NCBI GenBank assembly: GCA_946482075.1
Contig: CAMLQG010000004.1
Coordinates: forward strand, 1-64,000
Direction of reading: 5' to 3'
DNA length: 64,000 nucleotides
Source of the DNA: an uncultured Erythrobacteraceae bacterium
Lineage (GTDB): Bacteria; Pseudomonadota; Alphaproteobacteria; Sphingomonadales; Sphingomonadaceae
Shown: in pieces, positions 51,731 through 61,537 of the stretch
How the letters are laid out: each line of letters opens with the position of its first letter
Numbering within the stretch: position 1 is the stretch's first letter
Notes under the pieces: generated by a model
Databases searched by the model: none
The model's input: the letters and a program-made list of their open reading frames with translations, nothing else
Told to the model about the DNA's origin: nothing
Program-made: the position numbers and the translations under genes

Positions 51731-53545
51731 TCAGAGGCTACCCGCTGCGAGCATTGCCGATCCGCCCCGCTCCGCACTGTCGGCACCGTTGCGGAACATC
51801 GCGAACAGCTCGCGCCCCACGCCGTCATCCGCGACCGGGGCAGGCGCGGGATCCCGGCCGGATAGGTCGGCCAGTGTTTCGAGCCTGCCATCATGCGCGC
51901 ACAGACGGACCACGTCCCCATTGCGCAGTTGGGAGAGCGGTCCCTGGCCCCAGGCTTCGGGCGTGCAGTGGATCGCGGCGGGTACTTTGCCCGAAGCGCC
52001 GGACATGCGCCCATCGGTCACCAGCGCCACTCTGTGCCCGCGATCCTGGAGCACGCCCAAGGCCGGGGTCAGCTTGTGCAGTTCGGGCATGCCGTTGGCG
52101 CGCGGGCCCTGGAAGCGGACCACGACGACCACGTCATGGTCGAGTTCGCCGGCCGAGAAGGCGGCGGTCACGTCTTCCTGCCGTTCGAACACGCGGGCCG
52201 GCGCCTCGATGGTCCAGCGCGAAGGATCGACCGCGCTGGTCTTGAAGGTCGCGCGGCCGAGATTGCCGGTGACCAGCCGCATCCCGCCATCGGGCAGAAA
52301 CGCGGAGGAAGGCTTTCGCAACATGGCATCGTCACCCGGCTGGGCGGGAGAAGGCCGCCAGGCGAGCGCGTCGCCTTCCAGCACCGGCTCTTCCCCGTAA
52401 GCGGTGAGATCGTCGCGCGCCACCGTCAGGATGTCGCGATGGGCAAGACCCGCATCCAGCAGCTCGCGGATCACGAAGCCCATGCCGCCTGCCGCGTGGA
52501 ACTGGTTCACATCGCCCGAACCATTGGGATAGACCCGCGCGATCAGCGGCACGGCGGCGGAAAGCTCGTCGAGATCCGTCCAGTCGAGGCGGATGCCCGC
52601 CGCGCGCGCGATCGCGGGCAGATGAATCGCGTGATTGGTGGAGCCGCCGGTGGCAAGCAGGCCGATGCAGGCGTTCACGATCGCCTTTTCATCGACACAG
52701 GCGGCAAGCGGGCGGTGATCATCGCCTACGCGCGCGATCGCCGCGAGGCGATGGGTGGCAGCCCGTGTGAGCGCAATCCGCAGCGGCGTGCCGGGCGGCA
52801 CGAAAGCCGCGCCCGGCATGTGCAGCCCCATCATTTCCATCATCATCTGGTTGGAATTGGCGGTGCCATAGAAAGTGCAGGTGCCGGGCGAATGGTAGCT
52901 GGCGCTCTCGCTTTCCAGCAGGTCCGCGCGCGTCGCCTTGCCTTCGGCATAGAGCTGGCGGACCTTCTGTTTCTCCTTGTTGGCGAGGCCCGACGGCATC
53001 GGCCCGCTGGGCACGAAGATCGCGGGCAGATGGCCGAAACGCAGAGCGCCGATCAGGAGGCCGGGCACGATCTTGTCGCAGATGCCGAGCAGCGCCACGC
53101 CTTCATACATCGCGTGAGACAGCGCGACGGCGGTGGACAGCGCGATCACGTCGCGGCTGAACAGCGACAGCTCCATGCCGTCCTGTCCCTGGGTCACGCC
53201 ATCGCACATCGCAGGCGTCCCGCCCGCGACCTGCGCGGTCGCGCCCGCCTCGCGCGCATAGAGCTTCATCGCTTCGGGATAGCGACCGTAAGGCTGATGG
53301 GCCGACAGCATGTCGTTATAGGCGGTCACGATCGCGATGTTCGGCCCGCGCTGGCTGGCGATGGCCGGCTTGTCCTCCCCCGCTGCGGCGAAGCCATGGG
53401 CGAGGTTGGAGCAGGCAAGCGCGTTGCGGTCCGGATGGCGGTTCGCTTCCCGGTCCATCAGCTCGAGATAGCGCGTGCGGCTTTCGCGCGAGTTCTCGAT
53501 GATGCGCGCGGTGACGCGCTCGATGACAGGGTGGAGGCTAGTCAT
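51731..53545 (-). CDS. edd: Phosphogluconate dehydratase
   Basis: [4Fe-4S] dehydratase converting 6-phosphogluconate to KDPG, 604 residues, the normal length. Motifs: [80 protein letters not shown] and [20 protein letters not shown]. Conserved Cys in these segments hold the cluster. Its start overlaps the zwf 3' end by 8 bp. The Edd-versus-IlvD choice is settled by the Entner-Doudoroff context and the [11 protein letters not shown] pattern. Confidence 0.96.
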   Translation of the reverse strand: MTSLHPVIERVTARIIENSRESRTRYLELMDREANRHPDRNALACSNLAHGFAAAGEDKPAIASQRGPNIAIVTAYNDMLSAHQPYGRYPEAMKLYAREAGATAQVAGGTPAMCDGVTQGQDGMELSLFSRDVIALSTAVALSHAMYEGVALLGICDKIVPGLLIGALRFGHLPAIFVPSGPMPSGLANKEKQKVRQLYAEGKATRADLLESESASYHSPGTCTFYGTANSNQMMMEMMGLHMPGAAFVPPGTPLRIALTRAATHRLAAIARVGDDHRPLAACVDEKAIVNACIGLLATGGSTNHAIHLPAIARAAGIRLDWTDLDELSAAVPLIARVYPNGSGDVNQFHAAGGMGFVIRELLDAGLAHRDILTVARDDLTAYGEEPVLEGDALAWRPSPAQPGDDAMLRKPSSAFLPDGGMRLVTGNLGRATFKTSAVDPSRWTIEAPARVFERQEDVTAAFSAGELDHDVVVVVRFQGPRANGMPELHKLTPALGVLQDRGHRVALVTDGRMSGASGKVPAAIHCTPEAWGQGPLSQLRNGDVVRLCAHDGRLETLADLSGRDPAPAPVADDGVGRELFAMFRNGADSAERGGSAMLAAGSL

Positions 53546-54971
53546 GCCAGCTGATCCCGTCGCGTTCGGTCAGGGCGATGGCCGCGCTGGGTCCCCAGCT
53601 TCCGGCGGTGTAGGTCTTCGGAACTTGCGCTTCCGCCTCCCAGACCTTGCGGATGCCGTCGATCCACTGCCATTGCGCCTCCACCTCGTCACGCCGGACG
53701 AACAGCGTCTGATTGCCTTCGATCAGGTCGAGCAGCAGGCGTTCGTATGCGATGCGGCGATGCGTCCCGGTGAAAGCGTCGGGCATGGCGATGTCCAGCG
53801 GCACTTCGCGCAAGCCGATCCCGTCGCGGTCGAGCCCCGGCACTTTGGCCATCAGCGACAGGGTGATGTTCTCTTCCGGCTGGATGCCGATCACCAGCCG
53901 GTTGGGCAGCGTGCGCGCGCCGTCGAAGATCGAATGCGGAATGCCGCGGAACTGGACGACGATCTCGGTCGTCCGCTTGGGCAGGCGCTTGCCGGTGCGC
54001 AGATAGAAGGGCACGCCTTTCCAGCGCCAATTGTCGACATGGACCTTCAGCGCCACGAAAGTCTCGGTGCCGCTGCCCTTGCCGAGCTCCTCGTCATAGC
54101 CCGGAACCGCCTGGCCCGCGATGGCGCCGGCGCGATACTGGCCGGTAACGGTCTCGCCCGGCAGGATGGGCCGCAGAGCGCGCAGCACCTTGACCTTCTC
54201 GTCCCGCACCGCCGTGGCCTCGTAGGAGACGGGCGGCTCCATCGCGACGAGAGCGAGGAGCTGGAGCATGTGGTTCTGCACCATGTCGCGCAGCGCGCCG
54301 GCGCTGTCGTAGAAATCGATGCGGCTTTCCAGCCCCACGGTTTCGGACACGGTGATCTGCACGTGGTCGATATGCGCCGCGTTCCACAGCGGTTCAAACA
54401 TCAGATTGGCGAAGCGCAGCGCGAGCAGGTTCTGAACCGTCTCCTTGCCCAGATAGTGGTCGATGCGGAAGATGCGGTGTTCGGGAAACGCGGTCGCCAC
54501 CGCATCGTTGATCTGGCGGCTGGAAGCGAGATCGCTGCCCAGCGGCTTTTCAAGGCCGATGCGCACCCTTTCGGTCGTAAGTCCGCTGCGTTCCAGCCCG
54601 GCGATGGTCGGTTCGAACAGGCTTGGCGCGGTGGAGAGGAAAATCGCCAGTCCCTCGTCGATCTGCCCGACCTTTTCCGCCAGGCCGGCGAAACCCTCCG
54701 GCTTCGTCGCGTCGAGCGGGACATAGCTCAGCCGGTTGAGGAATGTCGCGATCCCGCCCTTGCGGTTGCTGGGCAGGTATTTCTCCAGCGCGGCGCGGGC
54801 GAAGTTGCGATAGCTCGCATCGTCATGCTCCGACCGCGCCGTACCGATGATGGTGAGATCCGGGCTGATGAGCTGGTCCGCATCCAGCGCGCAGAGCGAA
54901 GGCAGCAGCATGCGCTGCGCAAGATCGCCGGTCGCGCCGAAGAGAAGCAGGCGGTTTGCGGTGAAATTCAT
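53538..54971 (-). CDS. zwf: Glucose-6-phosphate 1-dehydrogenase
   Basis: NAD(P)-dependent oxidation of glucose-6-phosphate to 6-phosphogluconolactone, 477 residues. The cofactor motif [20 protein letters not shown] opens the protein. The substrate motif [20 protein letters not shown] and [20 protein letters not shown] are diagnostic. It is the first gene of zwf-edd-glk-eda. No pgl (6-phosphogluconolactonase) lies in the cluster; it must be elsewhere, or the lactone opens spontaneously. ATG 54971 gives [11 protein letters not shown]. No specific operator was recognised upstream. Confidence 0.97.
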   Translation of the reverse strand: MNFTANRLLLFGATGDLAQRMLLPSLCALDADQLISPDLTIIGTARSEHDDASYRNFARAALEKYLPSNRKGGIATFLNRLSYVPLDATKPEGFAGLAEKVGQIDEGLAIFLSTAPSLFEPTIAGLERSGLTTERVRIGLEKPLGSDLASSRQINDAVATAFPEHRIFRIDHYLGKETVQNLLALRFANLMFEPLWNAAHIDHVQITVSETVGLESRIDFYDSAGALRDMVQNHMLQLLALVAMEPPVSYEATAVRDEKVKVLRALRPILPGETVTGQYRAGAIAGQAVPGYDEELGKGSGTETFVALKVHVDNWRWKGVPFYLRTGKRLPKRTTEIVVQFRGIPHSIFDGARTLPNRLVIGIQPEENITLSLMAKVPGLDRDGIGLREVPLDIAMPDAFTGTHRRIAYERLLLDLIEGNQTLFVRRDEVEAQWQWIDGIRKVWEAEAQVPKTYTAGSWGPSAAIALTERDGISWHD

Positions 54972-55076
54972 CCGGGGCTGGCCCGACGGCTAGGCATGGA
55001 AGCGCTCTCCTTCGTGCCGATCATAGCGACCTGTAGCATTTCAAGAAATGCGCGAGGGGAGAAAAGGTTCTTTCGA

Positions 55077-55107
55077 TCCTCCCCGTCACCGCGGGTGATG
55101 GGGAGGA
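55077..55107 (-). terminator. Hairpin downstream of the transglutaminase gene
   Basis: TCCTCCCCGTCACC and GGTGATGGGGAGGA form a nearly perfect stem starting 2 bases beyond the stop codon at 55109, reading on the minus strand. The following T-tract (AACCTTTT) is weak and distant, so termination is plausible but not certain. Confidence 0.45.
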
Positions 55108-55108
55108 G

Positions 55109-55903
55109 CTAACTTTTGCTGACCTCGATCACCTGTTCCTCGATCGCGATCATTCCGAAGCTGGTGAGAAAGCTGACATCGGCGGCATCGCGGCCCACGC
55201 CGATTTTCACGGCATCGGTGGCGTCCGCCATCAGCGTGGCGTCCACCAGGTGCCAGCCGCCGCCGGTCCCTTCCACGTTGGCCAGGAACACTTCCGCCAC
55301 GGCGTGGAAATCCTGCGGCGCGACATTGGGCGCATAGACGCTGACATAGCGCGCCGGAATGCCGGAAGCGCGCGCGAAGCTGACCATCAGATGCGCGAAA
55401 TCGCGGCAGACGCCACGCCGTTCCACGAAGCTGTCGAGCGCCGTGGTGGTCGGCCCGCTGCTCCCCGGCTCGTAGGCGATATGCTCGTTGATCCAGTCGC
55501 GGATCGCGATCACCAGCGCGCCGCCCTTGATGTCGATGAACTCGGTTTCGACGAAATGGTGGAAGCGTTCCCCTGCGCAATAGCGGGAATCGAACAGATA
55601 TTGCACCGTTTCCGCCGGGAGCATGCGCAGCGGCATCGACGGCAGGGCCGTGATATCGGCCAGGATCCGCTGGGGGGAGACTTTCGCGCCATAGGCGATC
55701 TCCATGCGTCCTTCGGCATGGAGCCAGATCCTTTCCCCGATCCCCGCCTCGGTCGCGACGCGGGCGATATGGTCGGACGGGGGCAGGCTGGTGCGCGCTT
55801 CCGACAGCATCTGCTCGGGCAAGTCGGCCGCTTCGAACTGGAGAAGGATATCCGTGGGCTGCTCGACCGTGAAGCGGAGCCTGGCAGAGATGTCGATGGT
55901 CAT
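55109..55903 (-). CDS. Transglutaminase-family protein
   Basis: Stand-alone transglutaminase-like protein of 264 residues. The beta domain (MTIDISARLRFTVEQPTDIL) is followed by the core with Cys in RRGVCRDFAHLMVSFARASG, His in PQDFHAVAEVFL and Asp in WHLVDATLMA, so the triad is complete. ATG 55903 is preceded by GAGGGACG; the longer frame to 56032 overlaps the divergent corA. It is related to the transglutaminase domains of the 29.6-36.3 kb cluster but is about 20 kb away and without ATP-grasp partners. Substrate unknown. Confidence 0.87.
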   Translation of the reverse strand: MTIDISARLRFTVEQPTDILLQFEAADLPEQMLSEARTSLPPSDHIARVATEAGIGERIWLHAEGRMEIAYGAKVSPQRILADITALPSMPLRMLPAETVQYLFDSRYCAGERFHHFVETEFIDIKGGALVIAIRDWINEHIAYEPGSSGPTTTALDSFVERRGVCRDFAHLMVSFARASGIPARYVSVYAPNVAPQDFHAVAEVFLANVEGTGGGWHLVDATLMADATDAVKIGVGRDAADVSFLTSFGMIAIEEQVIEVSKS

Positions 55904-56021
55904 CGTCCCTCGAACGTAGCCGATCCCGGAATGTTTCGCACATCTGCAAAATTTCCCTGCCATGGCGTCTTGGCCGCATTCCCGATTGCCAGCGGCCACG
56001 GCTTTTGCGACATCTCCCGCC

Positions 56022-56996
56022 ATGCCGATCATCGCCGCGCGCCGCTATCGCCATGGCCAGGCCGAGGCCGGAGAGCTTCCCATCGACGGCCGTCCGCGCA
56101 CGCCGCTGCCACCCGGCTGTTTCGACTGGGTCGGGCTGTGCGAACCGGACGACGCCCTGATGGACAGCGCGATGCGCCAGTTCGGGCTCCATCCCCTGGC
56201 GGTGGAAGACGCGATGTGCGCAGGCCATTCGGCCAAGGTGGAGCCCTATGGCGACCAGCTGTTCGTCATCGCGCGCACGGCCGCGCTGTGCGATGGCGAG
56301 GTGATCGAATACGGCCAGACCGCGATGTTCCTCGGCAAGGATTTCCTCGTGACCGTGCGGCAGGGCAATCCGCGTAAGCACCTGGAACTGCGTGCTCATC
56401 TCGAAGCCAATGCGGAGCGGCTGGCGGAAGGGCCGGACTTCGTGCTCCATGCGGTACTGGACTTCATCGCCGACGGCTACGATCCGGTGATCGACGCGCT
56501 GGACGAGGCGGTCCATGCGCTGGAGGAACGGGCGATCGACGCGTTCCCCGATCCGGACACCATCCGCCGGATCTTCCGCCTGCGCCGCCAGTTGCGCCGG
56601 TTCGAGAGGATCGCCGGTCCGATGGAGGAAGTCGCGCGCCGGCTGTCGACCGCGGAACTGCCGGCGGTGGACGCGACCGCGCGGCCCTGGTTCCGCGATG
56701 TGCACGATCATGTCCGCCGCTGCCTGACGCTGGCCGCGGGGCTCAAGGAAATGCTGGCGAACGTCGTGGAAACGGCGGGCCTGCTGGAACAGCACAGGCA
56801 AGGCGTGATCACCCGGCAGCTCGCCGCCTGGGCCGCGATCCTGGCGGTGCCGACGGCGGTCGCGGGGATCTACGGAATGAATTTCGAATTCATGCCGGAA
56901 CTGCACTGGCGTTACGGCTATGCCGCGGCGCTCGGGCTGATCGGGGTGCTGTGCGGGACGTTGTATTGGCAGTTCAAGCGGATCGGGTGGTTGTAA
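56022..56996 (+). CDS. CorA-family magnesium/divalent cation transporter
   Basis: Inner-membrane divalent-cation channel of 324 residues. A large cytoplasmic N-domain carries HPLAVEDAMCAGHSAKVEPY and the typical FLVTVRQG segment. Two C-terminal helices follow: the first ends in the CorA signature GIYGMNFEFMPEL (GMN motif) and the second is AALGLIGVLCGTLYWQFKRI. Start ATG 56022 (MPIIAARRY) is preferred because the upstream frame from 55962 runs into the divergent gene's leader. It is convergent with rimO, with a palindrome between them. Confidence 0.92.
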   Translation: MPIIAARRYRHGQAEAGELPIDGRPRTPLPPGCFDWVGLCEPDDALMDSAMRQFGLHPLAVEDAMCAGHSAKVEPYGDQLFVIARTAALCDGEVIEYGQTAMFLGKDFLVTVRQGNPRKHLELRAHLEANAERLAEGPDFVLHAVLDFIADGYDPVIDALDEAVHALEERAIDAFPDPDTIRRIFRLRRQLRRFERIAGPMEEVARRLSTAELPAVDATARPWFRDVHDHVRRCLTLAAGLKEMLANVVETAGLLEQHRQGVITRQLAAWAAILAVPTAVAGIYGMNFEFMPELHWRYGYAAALGLIGVLCGTLYWQFKRIGWL

Positions 56997-57015
56997 GACA
57001 ACCCAACTCAAGTCC

Positions 57016-57110
57016 CCGTTCGCCCTGAGCTTGTCGAAGGGCAGCTTTTCTCTTCAGCACCAGCAGAAAGAACGACGGTCCTTCGACAAGCTCAGGACGA
57101 ACGGTTTTTT
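57016..57110. repeat. Palindromic repeat, family B, between convergent corA and rimO
   Basis: CCGTTCGCCCTGAGCTTGTC (left) and GACAAGCTCAGGACGAACGG (right) form a long inverted repeat followed by TTTTTT on the plus strand. It lies 20 bp past corA and ends 5 bp before the rimO stop codon, a good candidate for a terminator serving both genes. Confidence 0.88.
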
Positions 57111-57114
57111 GATG

Positions 57115-58485
57115 TCAGCCTTCTTGCATCACCCCGAACAGATCATGCGCATCGGCATCTTCCACCAGCACCTCCGCGAAATCGCCGGGTGACAGGCCCT
57201 CGGGCACGTTGCGCAGGAAGACGTTGCCGTCGATCTCCGGCGCGTCGGCCTGGCTGCGCGCGGTGGCGCCGATATCGCCATCCCCGTCCGGCTCGCCCAC
57301 CTCGTCCACGATCACCGGGATCACCCGGCCGATCTTGGCGGAAAGCCGTGCCACGCTGATCGCCTCGGTCTTTTCCATGAGCCGCGCGTAGCGTTCTTCC
57401 TTGACCTCTTCCGGCACCGCGCCGGGCAAGTCGTTCGCGCTTGCACCGTCCACCGGTTCGAAGCGGAAGCCGCCCACGCGGTCGAGCTGGGCTTCATCCA
57501 GCCAGTCGAGCAGGTACTGGAAGTCCTCCTCCGTCTCGCCCGGGAAGCCCACGACGAAGCTCGACCGGATGGCGATGTCGGGGCAGATCTCCCGCCAGCT
57601 CCGGAGCCGCTCGAGTACGCGGGCCTCGTTCGCCGGGCGTTTCATCGCCTTCAGCACGCTGGGGCTGGCATGCTGGAACGGGATGTCGAGATAGGGCGTC
57701 AGCAGCCCTTCGGCCATCAGCGGGATCACCGCGTCCACATGGGGATAGGGATAGACGTAGTGCAGGCGGACCCAGGGCACGTCGCCCTGCGGGGTGCGCA
57801 GCTGGCCCAGCTCGCGGGCGAGATCCGTCATATGGGCGCGCACTTCGTGCCCGTGCCACTGCCGCGGCTCGTGCCTTATGTCGACGCCGTAGGCCGAGGT
57901 GTCCTGGCTGATGACCAGCAATTCCTTGGTACCCGCCGCCACGAGCTTTTCCGCTTCGCGCAGCACCGCATCGATCCGCCGGCTGGCGAGTTTTCCGCGC
58001 AGTTGCGGAATGATGCAGAAGGAGCAGGCGTGATTGCAGCCTTCGGAGATCTTGAGATAGGAGTAGTGGCGCGGCGTGAGCTTGACGTCCGTCTGCGGGA
58101 CGAGATCGACGAAGGGCCCCTGCGAATTGGGCGCCGCTTCATGCACCGCTTCCACCACGGCTTCGTATTGATGCGCGCCGGTCACGGCCAGCACATCGGG
58201 GAATTTGGCGCGGATCACATCCGCTTCATTGCCCATGCACCCGGTCACGATCACGCGTCCGTTCTCGGCGATCGCCTCGCCGATGGCGGCCAGGCTTTCC
58301 TCCTTCGCGCTGTCGAGGAAGCCGCATGTGTTGACCAGCACGACATCGGCGCCGGTATAGTCCGGGCTCATCGCGTAGCCGTCCGCCCGCAGGCGGGTGA
58401 GGATGCGCTCGGAATCGACCAGGGCCTTGGGACAACCGAGGCTGACCATGCCGACGCGGCGCGCAGTGGGGATTGATTGGGGCAT
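57115..58485 (-). CDS. rimO: Ribosomal protein S12 methylthiotransferase RimO
   Basis: Radical-SAM methylthiotransferase modifying Asp of ribosomal protein S12; 456 residues. The N-terminal UPF0004 domain has [20 protein letters not shown] and [19 protein letters not shown], with Cys in VTGCMGNE. The radical-SAM motif CxxxCxxC is in [37 protein letters not shown] and a C-terminal TRAM domain follow. Start ATG 58485 ([12 protein letters not shown]) is taken; the frame is open to 58515. Divergent from the DUF1761 gene. Confidence 0.95.
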   Translation of the reverse strand: MPQSIPTARRVGMVSLGCPKALVDSERILTRLRADGYAMSPDYTGADVVLVNTCGFLDSAKEESLAAIGEAIAENGRVIVTGCMGNEADVIRAKFPDVLAVTGAHQYEAVVEAVHEAAPNSQGPFVDLVPQTDVKLTPRHYSYLKISEGCNHACSFCIIPQLRGKLASRRIDAVLREAEKLVAAGTKELLVISQDTSAYGVDIRHEPRQWHGHEVRAHMTDLARELGQLRTPQGDVPWVRLHYVYPYPHVDAVIPLMAEGLLTPYLDIPFQHASPSVLKAMKRPANEARVLERLRSWREICPDIAIRSSFVVGFPGETEEDFQYLLDWLDEAQLDRVGGFRFEPVDGASANDLPGAVPEEVKEERYARLMEKTEAISVARLSAKIGRVIPVIVDEVGEPDGDGDIGATARSQADAPEIDGNVFLRNVPEGLSPGDFAEVLVEDADAHDLFGVMQEG

Positions 58486-58573
58486 TTCGCGCCGCGCCCT
58501 ACACCTCGCGCGCATTTTTCGCTACATATTGCTGCACGGGGGGTAAAAGGAGCCCCGGAGGGGACTGAAGGCT

Positions 58574-58984
58574 ATGGGACCGATCAACTGGCTGGCCGTG
58601 GCTGTCGCGGCATTCGCGGCCGTCTGCATTGCGTTCTTCTGGTACGGGCCGCTTTTCGGGCGCGCGAAGCTTCGCGAAGTGGGGCCTGGCGGGCTTGCCG
58701 GCCGGCGCAATCCGGGCGTCACGATGCTCCTCACGGTGGCATTGCTCCTGCTGACCGCCGCGATGATGGGGCACATGTTCGCCCGCATCACGCCGGAAAC
58801 GCTTTCGCTCAAGCCGTGGCTCTATGTCATGATGTCGGGCGGCCTGGCGCTGTTCTTCGTGATCCCGGCGCTGTGGCTCAGCTATTCGCACCAGCAGTTC
58901 TCCGCCCGGCTCGCGGCGATCGATGCGGGATACTGGCTGGCCGCCTATCTCGCGATGGGCGCGGTGTTCTGGTCGCTGTCTTAA
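58574..58984 (+). CDS. DUF1761 family membrane protein
   Basis: A 136-residue protein with four predicted membrane helices: WLAVAVAAFAAVCIAFFWYG, TMLLTVALLLLTAAMMGHMF, LYVMMSGGLALFFVIPALWL and IDAGYWLAAYLAMGAVFWSL. The FFWYGPLFGRAKLREVG start fits the DUF1761 family. GGAGGGGACTGAAGGCT precedes ATG 58574. No partner gene or function can be named. A solo family A repeat arm follows its stop codon. Confidence 0.8.
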   Translation: MGPINWLAVAVAAFAAVCIAFFWYGPLFGRAKLREVGPGGLAGRRNPGVTMLLTVALLLLTAAMMGHMFARITPETLSLKPWLYVMMSGGLALFFVIPALWLSYSHQQFSARLAAIDAGYWLAAYLAMGAVFWSLS

Positions 58985-58996
58985 ATCGCCTTTCGT

Positions 58997-59028
58997 CCGT
59001 CATTGCGAGGAGCGCAGCGACGAAGCAA
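58997..59028. repeat. Solo arm of a family A repeat
   Basis: CCGTCATTGCGAGGAGCGCA and the following CGACGAAGCAA match the left arm of the elements at 29180 and 36374, but no inverted partner is present. It lies between the convergent DUF1761 and K+ channel genes, just past the latter's stop codon. Confidence 0.75.
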
Positions 59029-59030
59029 GT

Positions 59031-60104
59031 TCAAGATGACGATGGGGAGAGGTTTTCCGCTGAATCCTTCTCATCCCCCGGCGTCGGCACGATCTCCACC
59101 ACCATGTCCCCGGCTTCCAGCTTCCTGGCCTCATCCTCCCAATAGCCGTGGGGCTTGCCCCCGCGATAGATCCGCAGGCCGCGCCCGCCGGTTGCAAGAT
59201 CGCCCAGCGAACGGCCGATCTCCTCGTCCATCACCAGCCGTTCGACCAGCTGGACCCGGCCGGCGACCGAAGCGAGATCGACCAGGTAATCCGCGACATG
59301 CGTGCCTTGCGCCGATCCGGCGAGCAGCAGGCCGGTGAAGCGCACCGGGTTGATCACATTGTTCGCGCCTGCCTGCTTGGCGAGCAGTTCGTTGTCATCC
59401 GCCCGCACCACCACGCTGATCGACACGTTCGGCGCGAGATGTCGCACGGTCAGCACGATCAGGATCGAGGTGTCGTCGCGCCCGGCGGAAACCAGCACGG
59501 CGCTGGCATTGGCTATGCGCACCGCCTTCAGGGTCTCGTCGCGCGTGGCGTCGCCCGCCATCACGTTGCAGCCCATCGCCTCGGCCACGGACAGCCGGCC
59601 ATTATTGGGATCGATCACCACGATATCGTCGGGCTTGGTTCCGCGCTCGATCAGCTCGGTGACCGCTTCGGAGCCGCTGACGCCGAAGCCGAGCACCACG
59701 ATATGATCGGTCAGCGTTCTCTGGATGCGCGCCATGCGCCATTTCTCCCAACTGCGCTTGATGAAGAAATCATAAGCCGTACCTACGAAAATGAAGATCA
59801 CGGCAAAACGGATCGGCGTGACGACGACCGCTTCGAACAGGCGCGACCGGTCGCTTACGGGCGCGATATCGCCGAAGCCGGTCGTGGTGATGGAGATCAT
59901 CGTGAAATAGAACACGTCGAGGAAGCTGACATGGCCGTCATGGCTGTCCACCAGCCCGCCGCGATCCAGCCAATGGCCGATCACCACCAGGAAGATCAGC
60001 CCGAAGGCCGCCAGCAGCCGCGCGCCCGCATCGGCCCAGACCGACAGGCGCAGAGCGCGCCGCAGGGGCTGAAAGCGATCCGGATGGCGTGGGCCGCTTT
60101 TCAT
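59031..60104 (-). CDS. Potassium channel with TrkA-N (RCK) regulatory domain
   Basis: Two-helix K+ channel of 357 residues. Membrane helix 1 (ARLLAAFGLIFLVVIGHWLD), the pore loop with selectivity filter TTTGFGD, and helix 2 (VVTPIRFAVIFIFVGTAYDF) are followed by a cytoplasmic TrkA-N domain (TDHIVVLGFGVSGSEAVTEL, IDPNNGRLSVAEAMGCNVMA) and a C-terminal segment. The filter sequence is GFGD in place of the commoner GYGD, a change found in some prokaryotic channels. The RCK domain suggests gating by nucleotide or ion. It lies next to the NlpD-like gene on the same strand (29 bp). Confidence 0.9.
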   Translation of the reverse strand: MKSGPRHPDRFQPLRRALRLSVWADAGARLLAAFGLIFLVVIGHWLDRGGLVDSHDGHVSFLDVFYFTMISITTTGFGDIAPVSDRSRLFEAVVVTPIRFAVIFIFVGTAYDFFIKRSWEKWRMARIQRTLTDHIVVLGFGVSGSEAVTELIERGTKPDDIVVIDPNNGRLSVAEAMGCNVMAGDATRDETLKAVRIANASAVLVSAGRDDTSILIVLTVRHLAPNVSISVVVRADDNELLAKQAGANNVINPVRFTGLLLAGSAQGTHVADYLVDLASVAGRVQLVERLVMDEEIGRSLGDLATGGRGLRIYRGGKPHGYWEDEARKLEAGDMVVEIVPTPGDEKDSAENLSPSSS

Positions 60105-60133
60105 CGAAAACTCATCGGAAGCTCACGCCATGG

Positions 60134-61537
60134 TCACTGCGCGCTCTGATCGCCCAGCAGCGGGCGGGGATCGACGGGCTTGTTGTTCTTGCGGATCTCG
60201 AAATGGAGCTTCGGCTCTTTCGCCGATCCGCTCTGCCCCACCGTGCCGATGGCGGCGCCCGCGCGCAGCTGCACACCTTCCTCGACTGCGATGGTCTTCA
60301 GATGGCCATAGGCGGAATGCCAGCCATTGCCGTGGTCGATGATCACCAGATTGCCGTATTTCTGCGCTTCGCTGGCGGCGTAGAGCACCGATCCGGCGGC
60401 CGCCGCACGCACGGCGGTGCCGCTCTTGGCGGAGATGTCGATCCCGCCATGGCTGTCCACATCGGTGCCCGGCGCGTAGCCGACGATGACGGGTCCGTTC
60501 ACCGGCCAGCGGAAATCGGGAGCCCCTTCGGGGCGAATCTTGGTGGCGGGAACGGGCTTGGGCTTCGGTGCGGCGACCACCGGCGCTTCGGGGAGCTTCG
60601 CCTTGGTCATCACGGGGATGATCAGCCTCTGACCGGGCTTCAGCACCGTGTCATCGCCGAATCCATTGGCGATGGCGATCATGTGGAACGGGATACCGTA
60701 CTGATAGGCGATCCCGAAGCCGGTCTCGCCATCCTTGACCACATGGGTCTTCTTGCGCGGAATGATCAGCTTCTGGCCGACTTGCACTTCATAGGGCTCG
60801 GCGATGCCGTTGGCTTCCGCGATCAGGATGCGGGGGATGCCGGCGCGGTTGACGATGCCGTTCAGCGTCTCCCCCGGTTGGACCACATGCACGTCCTCGC
60901 TCTGCGTCTCTTCGGTCGCATCGCGCATCGAAGGCTTGGCGCCCGGTATGGTGAGCTTCTGGCCGACCCGCAGCGCGTAGGGTTCCTTGAGCCTGTTCGC
61001 CTTGATGATCGCGCCCGGCGTCACCCCGGCGCGATTGGCGATGCCGTTCAAGGTTTCGCCATCCTTCACGAGATAGACGGCCGAAGTGGACGAAGCGGCG
61101 GCGGGCTTGGCTTGCGCCGGCGCGTTCTTGCCGCCCGGAATGGCGAGCTTCCGGCCCGCGCGCAGCGCGTAGGGCTCCTTGAGATTGTTCGCCTGGGCGA
61201 TCGAGGCGGCGGACACGCCTGTGCGATTGGCGATGCCGTTCAGGGTTTCCCCGTCCTTGACCACATAGGTCGAACTCGCGGCAGGTTTCGCCGGGGCCTT
61301 CGCCGGAGCGCCTGCTCCGTCGGGGATCTTCAGCGTCTGGCCGACCCGCAGCGCATAGGGTTCCTTCAATCCGTTCGCCTTGGCGATCGAGCCGGCGGAT
61401 ACGCCTGCACGGTTGGCGATGCCGTTCAGGGTTTCACCCTCCTTCACCCGGTATTCGCTTTCCTGCGCCGTGGAGACGGTCGGCACCATGAGGCTGATGA
61501 GCGGCGTCGCAAGCAGGGAGAGAGCGCGCTGTTTCAC
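60134..61537 (-). CDS. LysM / M23-domain cell-wall protein, NlpD-like amidase activator
   Basis: Secreted protein of 467 residues: signal peptide (to STA-QE), five LysM repeats (about residues 28-72, 90-134, 154-198, 216-260, 264-308) and a C-terminal M23/LytM domain. The repeats share the pattern GETLNGIANR and LKEPYALR and are strikingly alike. In the M23 domain the HxxxD part is present (HGGID), but the HxH motif reads KLHFEIR, with the first His replaced. E. coli NlpD has a similarly degenerate site and activates amidases rather than cutting. The surE-nlpD order supports an NlpD-like role in septal wall hydrolysis. It overlaps surE by four bases. Confidence 0.88.
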   Translation of the reverse strand: MKQRALSLLATPLISLMVPTVSTAQESEYRVKEGETLNGIANRAGVSAGSIAKANGLKEPYALRVGQTLKIPDGAGAPAKAPAKPAASSTYVVKDGETLNGIANRTGVSAASIAQANNLKEPYALRAGRKLAIPGGKNAPAQAKPAAASSTSAVYLVKDGETLNGIANRAGVTPGAIIKANRLKEPYALRVGQKLTIPGAKPSMRDATEETQSEDVHVVQPGETLNGIVNRAGIPRILIAEANGIAEPYEVQVGQKLIIPRKKTHVVKDGETGFGIAYQYGIPFHMIAIANGFGDDTVLKPGQRLIIPVMTKAKLPEAPVVAAPKPKPVPATKIRPEGAPDFRWPVNGPVIVGYAPGTDVDSHGGIDISAKSGTAVRAAAAGSVLYAASEAQKYGNLVIIDHGNGWHSAYGHLKTIAVEEGVQLRAGAAIGTVGQSGSAKEPKLHFEIRKNNKPVDPRPLLGDQSAQ

